NCBI GenBank assembly: GCA_017421125.1
Contig: JAFOMZ010000189.1
Location: 1-33,460 of the forward strand
Source of the DNA: Solobacterium sp.
GTDB taxonomy: Bacteria; Bacillota_I; Bacilli_A; Erysipelotrichales; Erysipelotrichaceae
Length of the DNA stretch: 33,460 nt
Direction: 5' to 3'
Shown here: in pieces, positions 31,132-33,460 of the stretch
Numbering within the stretch: the stretch's first letter is position 1
How the letters are laid out: each line of letters begins with the position of its first letter
The notes under the pieces: generated by a model
Databases searched by the model: none
Seen by the model: only the letters and a program-made list of their open reading frames with translations
What the model was told of the DNA's origin: nothing
Position numbers and translations under genes: made by a program

Positions 31132-32295
31132 ATGGCACATGTATATTTTCATATCGACCTGAATGCTTTCTTTGCCAATGCCGAAGTACTGCTTGATCCT
31201 TCACTGAAAGGGCAGCCGATCGCGGTTTCAGGACAGACGAGAAGAAGTGTTGTCTCGACCGCTTCCTATGAAGCACGCAAATTCGGTGTGCACAGCGCAC
31301 AGCCTGTAACTGAAGCACTGAAGCTCTGTCCTCAGCTGCAGATCGTATCACCGCATTTCAACTGGTACCGTGAACTGTCGGAAGACTTCATCAATATCAT
31401 CCGCAGTTATACAGACCTGATTGAACAGGCATCCATCGATGAATGCTATGCGGATATGACGGAAGCCATTCAGAAATTCCAGTATCCGCTGGATCTTGCC
31501 GTAACGATACAGAAGCGTATATACAATGATCTGGGCCTGTCATGCTCTATCGGGGTCGGTCCGAATATGTTCCTGGCAAAGATGGCCAGTGACATGAAGA
31601 AACCGATGGGCATCACAGTTCTGAGAATACGGGAGATCGAAAGCAAGCTCTGGCCGCTGCCGATCGGCGATATGCGCGGAGTGGGAAATAAAACAGTTCC
31701 CGTACTGGAAGAGATGGGCATCCATACGATCCGTGATCTTGCGCTGATCAAGGATCCTTCCATCCTGAGACCTGTATTCGGCAAGAATACCGAATCGATC
31801 ATCAGAAGAGCAAACGGACATGACGACCGTACCATCGTGACTGAATATGACGCGAAATCCATGGGTGTTTCCGAGACACTGCTTGAGGACATTACGGATT
31901 ACGATGAGATCAGAGGGCTGTTCAGGACATTGTCGAGAAAGCTCAGCAAACGTCTCATCAGCAGCAAAAAAGCCGGGTATTCATTTTCGATCAGGATCAG
32001 ATACTATGATTTCAGCTCATCCGACCGGTCTGTCAAACTGGATCATCCGATCTTCAAGGCAGATGACCTGTTTGTCCAGGCAATGACGCTTTTTGACAGC
32101 AACTGGGACGATGAACCTGTCAGGCTGCTCGGCATATCCGTTTCGGACTTCGCCTCAGACGCACAGATGATCTCCCAGCTGGACCTGTTTAATCCGGTCG
32201 ATGAAGCAAAGCTGGAAACATCACAGGTGCTGAAGGAACTGAACAGAGAGATCACAGGCGCCAAACTGGTCAGGGCCAGTGAGATATTGAAATAA
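31132..32295 (+). CDS. dinB: DNA polymerase IV (Y-family)
   Basis: A 387-residue translesion polymerase. The catalytic carboxylates are Asp9 in 'HIDLNAFFANAEV' and Asp103-Glu104 in 'ASIDECYADM'. The thumb helix-hairpin-helix is around 'IGDMRGVGNKTVPVLEEMG', and the little-finger domain follows. Near the C-terminus 'QLDLF' is a canonical sliding-clamp binding motif. The frame is open from 31078 inside recN, but the ATG at 31132 gives the universal family start and lies one base after the recN stop. No LexA-type box was noticed before it; it seems to be expressed with the operon. Confidence 0.95.
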   Translation: MAHVYFHIDLNAFFANAEVLLDPSLKGQPIAVSGQTRRSVVSTASYEARKFGVHSAQPVTEALKLCPQLQIVSPHFNWYRELSEDFINIIRSYTDLIEQASIDECYADMTEAIQKFQYPLDLAVTIQKRIYNDLGLSCSIGVGPNMFLAKMASDMKKPMGITVLRIREIESKLWPLPIGDMRGVGNKTVPVLEEMGIHTIRDLALIKDPSILRPVFGKNTESIIRRANGHDDRTIVTEYDAKSMGVSETLLEDITDYDEIRGLFRTLSRKLSKRLISSKKAGYSFSIRIRYYDFSSSDRSVKLDHPIFKADDLFVQAMTLFDSNWDDEPVRLLGISVSDFASDAQMISQLDLFNPVDEAKLETSQVLKELNREITGAKLVRASEILK

Positions 32296-32297
32296 CT

Positions 32298-33236
32298 ATG
32301 GAACTGTTGGAAGCTTATCAGGAATATACAACCGATATTACGATCAACAAGGGGATGTCTCAGAGAACGATATCCTCTTATTGCAATGACCTGAAGCAGT
32401 ATATCTCCTGGCTGCAGAAGCACGGTGTGACTGATACGGATGATATTCAGAGCACGCACATCGAAGACTTCCTGCATGAGGAATCGACCGTCAAGGAAAG
32501 CACCAGCATCTCACGGATGGCTGCCAGCATCCGTTCTTTCCATTCATTTCTCCAGTATCGAAATGACTCCGAGAATCCGGCTGAGTACGTGGAAGTCCAC
32601 CATGGCGAAAAAAAGCTTCCGGTATTCGCGACACCGGAAGAGATCGACCGCCTGATGGGAACATTTGATGATGAGATACCGGATGACGTTCTGCACCATG
32701 CGATCCTGGAAATGATCTATTCCTGCGGTCTCAGAGTTTCCGAAGCTGTCAGTCTGACGATCAACCGCGTCAACCTGGAAACAGGATTTGTCAGGGTGCT
32801 CGGAAAGGGCAGTAAGGAACGGCTTGTACCGATCCCCGACGGAGCGATGGAGATCCTGAAGAAATGGAAAAACATCGTACGTCCCGTATATCTGGAAAAG
32901 AAAACAAATCTCTTCTTCATCAACCGGTTCGGCAGAAAAGTCACGGTGCGTTCAGTAGAACTTCTGCTGAATGAGCAGTGCGTCAAAGCAGGCATCCGGA
33001 AACATCTGACACCGCATAAGCTGCGCCACAGCTACGCGACCCATCTGCTGCAGGGCGGGGCAGATCTGCGAAGCATTCAGGAAATGCTCGGGCACAGTGA
33101 TATCCGGACGACCGAGATCTACACGCATGTGCAGAACAGACAGCTGTTCGACGCATATGCCGGATTCCATCCCGGAAATATGGAGGCGGATCTTCCGGAG
33201 ATATCTTTCCGGAAAGATGATAAAAATAACAAATAA
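32298..33236 (+). CDS. xerD: Site-specific tyrosine recombinase XerD
   Basis: A 312-residue tyrosine recombinase that resolves chromosome dimers at dif with its partner XerC or acts alone. The N-terminal SAM-like core-binding domain contains 'MSQRTISSYCNDLKQYISWL'. The catalytic set is Arg146 ('CGLRVSEA'), a lysine in 'GKGSKERLVP' (170-173), His240-x2-Arg243 ('PHKLRHSYATHLL'), His266 ('MLGHSD') and Tyr275 ('IYTHV'). All are present, so it should be active. The start is 2 bases after dinB. XerC and XerD are hard to tell apart by eye; the length and housekeeping location favour XerD. Last gene of the operon. Confidence 0.88.
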   Translation: MELLEAYQEYTTDITINKGMSQRTISSYCNDLKQYISWLQKHGVTDTDDIQSTHIEDFLHEESTVKESTSISRMAASIRSFHSFLQYRNDSENPAEYVEVHHGEKKLPVFATPEEIDRLMGTFDDEIPDDVLHHAILEMIYSCGLRVSEAVSLTINRVNLETGFVRVLGKGSKERLVPIPDGAMEILKKWKNIVRPVYLEKKTNLFFINRFGRKVTVRSVELLLNEQCVKAGIRKHLTPHKLRHSYATHLLQGGADLRSIQEMLGHSDIRTTEIYTHVQNRQLFDAYAGFHPGNMEADLPEISFRKDDKNNK

Positions 33237-33270
33237 CAGACAGTGTTTTGGGAGAAATGCTGTCTGTTTT
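33235..33270 (+). terminator. Terminator after xerD
   Basis: A perfect 9-base stem (AACAGACAG / CTGTCTGTT) with a 16-base loop ends in TTTT. The stem begins inside the xerD stop codon. Confidence 0.85.
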
Positions 33271-33310
33271 CATGATGTATGCCCAACACATGGAAAGTTT
33301 CACGCAAAGT

Positions 33311-33340
33311 TTCACAAAATTGAAAATAATCAATTATAAT
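33311..33340 (+). promoter_or_regulatory. Promoter of the YegP-like gene
   Basis: TTCACA (33311-33316, one mismatch to TTGACA) and a perfect TATAAT (33335-33340) are 18 bases apart, 34 bases before the start codon. Confidence 0.7.
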
Positions 33341-33374
33341 GAAATCAAGAAACCATTATCGGAGGTAAATCATC

Positions 33375-33460
33375 ATGGGAAAATTTGCTGTTAAACAGAC
33401 CAAAACCGGTATTAAATTCAATCTGAAAGCAAGCAACGGTGAGGTCATCCTTTCATCTGA
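33375..33460 (+). CDS. YegP/DUF1508-family protein, 5' part only
   Basis: The gene starts at ATG 33375 after a strong GGAGGT site (33361-33366) and runs off the window after 28 complete codons. The visible start 'MGKFAVKQTKTGIKFNLKAS' and 'NGEVILSS' matches the repeat of the YegP/DUF1508 family, small proteins of unknown function with a beta-rich repeat built around F-x-L-x-A-x-NG. It has its own promoter and is separate from the xerD operon. Confidence 0.8.
   Translation, partial: MGKFAVKQTKTGIKFNLKASNGEVILSS

Noticed and set aside
1-33460. tRNA, rRNA, CRISPR array, insertion sequence or prophage
   Set aside because: None was found: no tandem spaced repeats, no transposase, no cloverleaf-like sequence. 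XerD is the housekeeping type rather than a phage integrase next to an attachment site.

Overview
The window comes from an anaerobic, fermentative Gram-positive bacterium of the Bacillota. The evidence is strong AGGAGG-type ribosome sites, lipoproteins, a multimeric NAD(P)H-linked [FeFe] hydrogenase, and a nusB-xseA-xseB-ispA-dxs-recN gene string typical of the phylum. Base composition is intermediate rather than strongly AT-rich. I would lean toward an Erysipelotrichia- or Clostridia-like gut or oral lineage, but the sequence alone does not settle this. No tRNA, rRNA, CRISPR array, insertion sequence or prophage was seen.

Region 1 (1-9900) holds a lipoprotein binding protein and an ABC permease of the sulfonate/thiamine-precursor type, then a long compact operon for a HydABC/Hnd-type hydrogenase. 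The NuoE-like subunit comes first and the ferredoxin-like, NuoF-like and catalytic subunits come last. Between them lie six accessory genes: two DRTGG-type proteins, two stand-alone GHKL ATPases, one Fe-S protein with a degenerate H-cluster-like domain, and one PHP phosphoesterase. Most neighbours overlap by ATGA or TGATG, so translation is probably coupled. The accessory block looks like a redox- or hydrogen-responsive signalling module built into the hydrogenase operon.

Region 2 (9900-18560) holds a PrsW-like membrane protease on the minus strand, a 415-base spacer, a secreted surface protein of about 1880 residues with Ig-like domains and many aromatic cell-wall/glucan-binding-type repeats, and prolyl-tRNA synthetase on the minus strand. 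A shared hairpin separates the convergent surface-protein and proS genes.

Region 3 (18560-24640) holds an IMP dehydrogenase that, from memory, closely resembles the enzyme of the protist Tritrichomonas foetus, down to identical residue numbering of key positions. It is followed by a DUF5662-like protein on the minus strand, an M20 metallopeptidase, and a complete polar amino-acid ABC transporter (permease, ATPase, binding lipoprotein) with its own promoter.

Region 4 (24640-33460) is a housekeeping operon: nusB, xseA, xseB, ispA, dxs, recN, dinB, xerD. It covers antitermination, exonuclease VII, the start of isoprenoid synthesis, and DNA repair and chromosome resolution. It ends in a clear terminator, after which a YegP/DUF1508-like gene begins and runs off the window.
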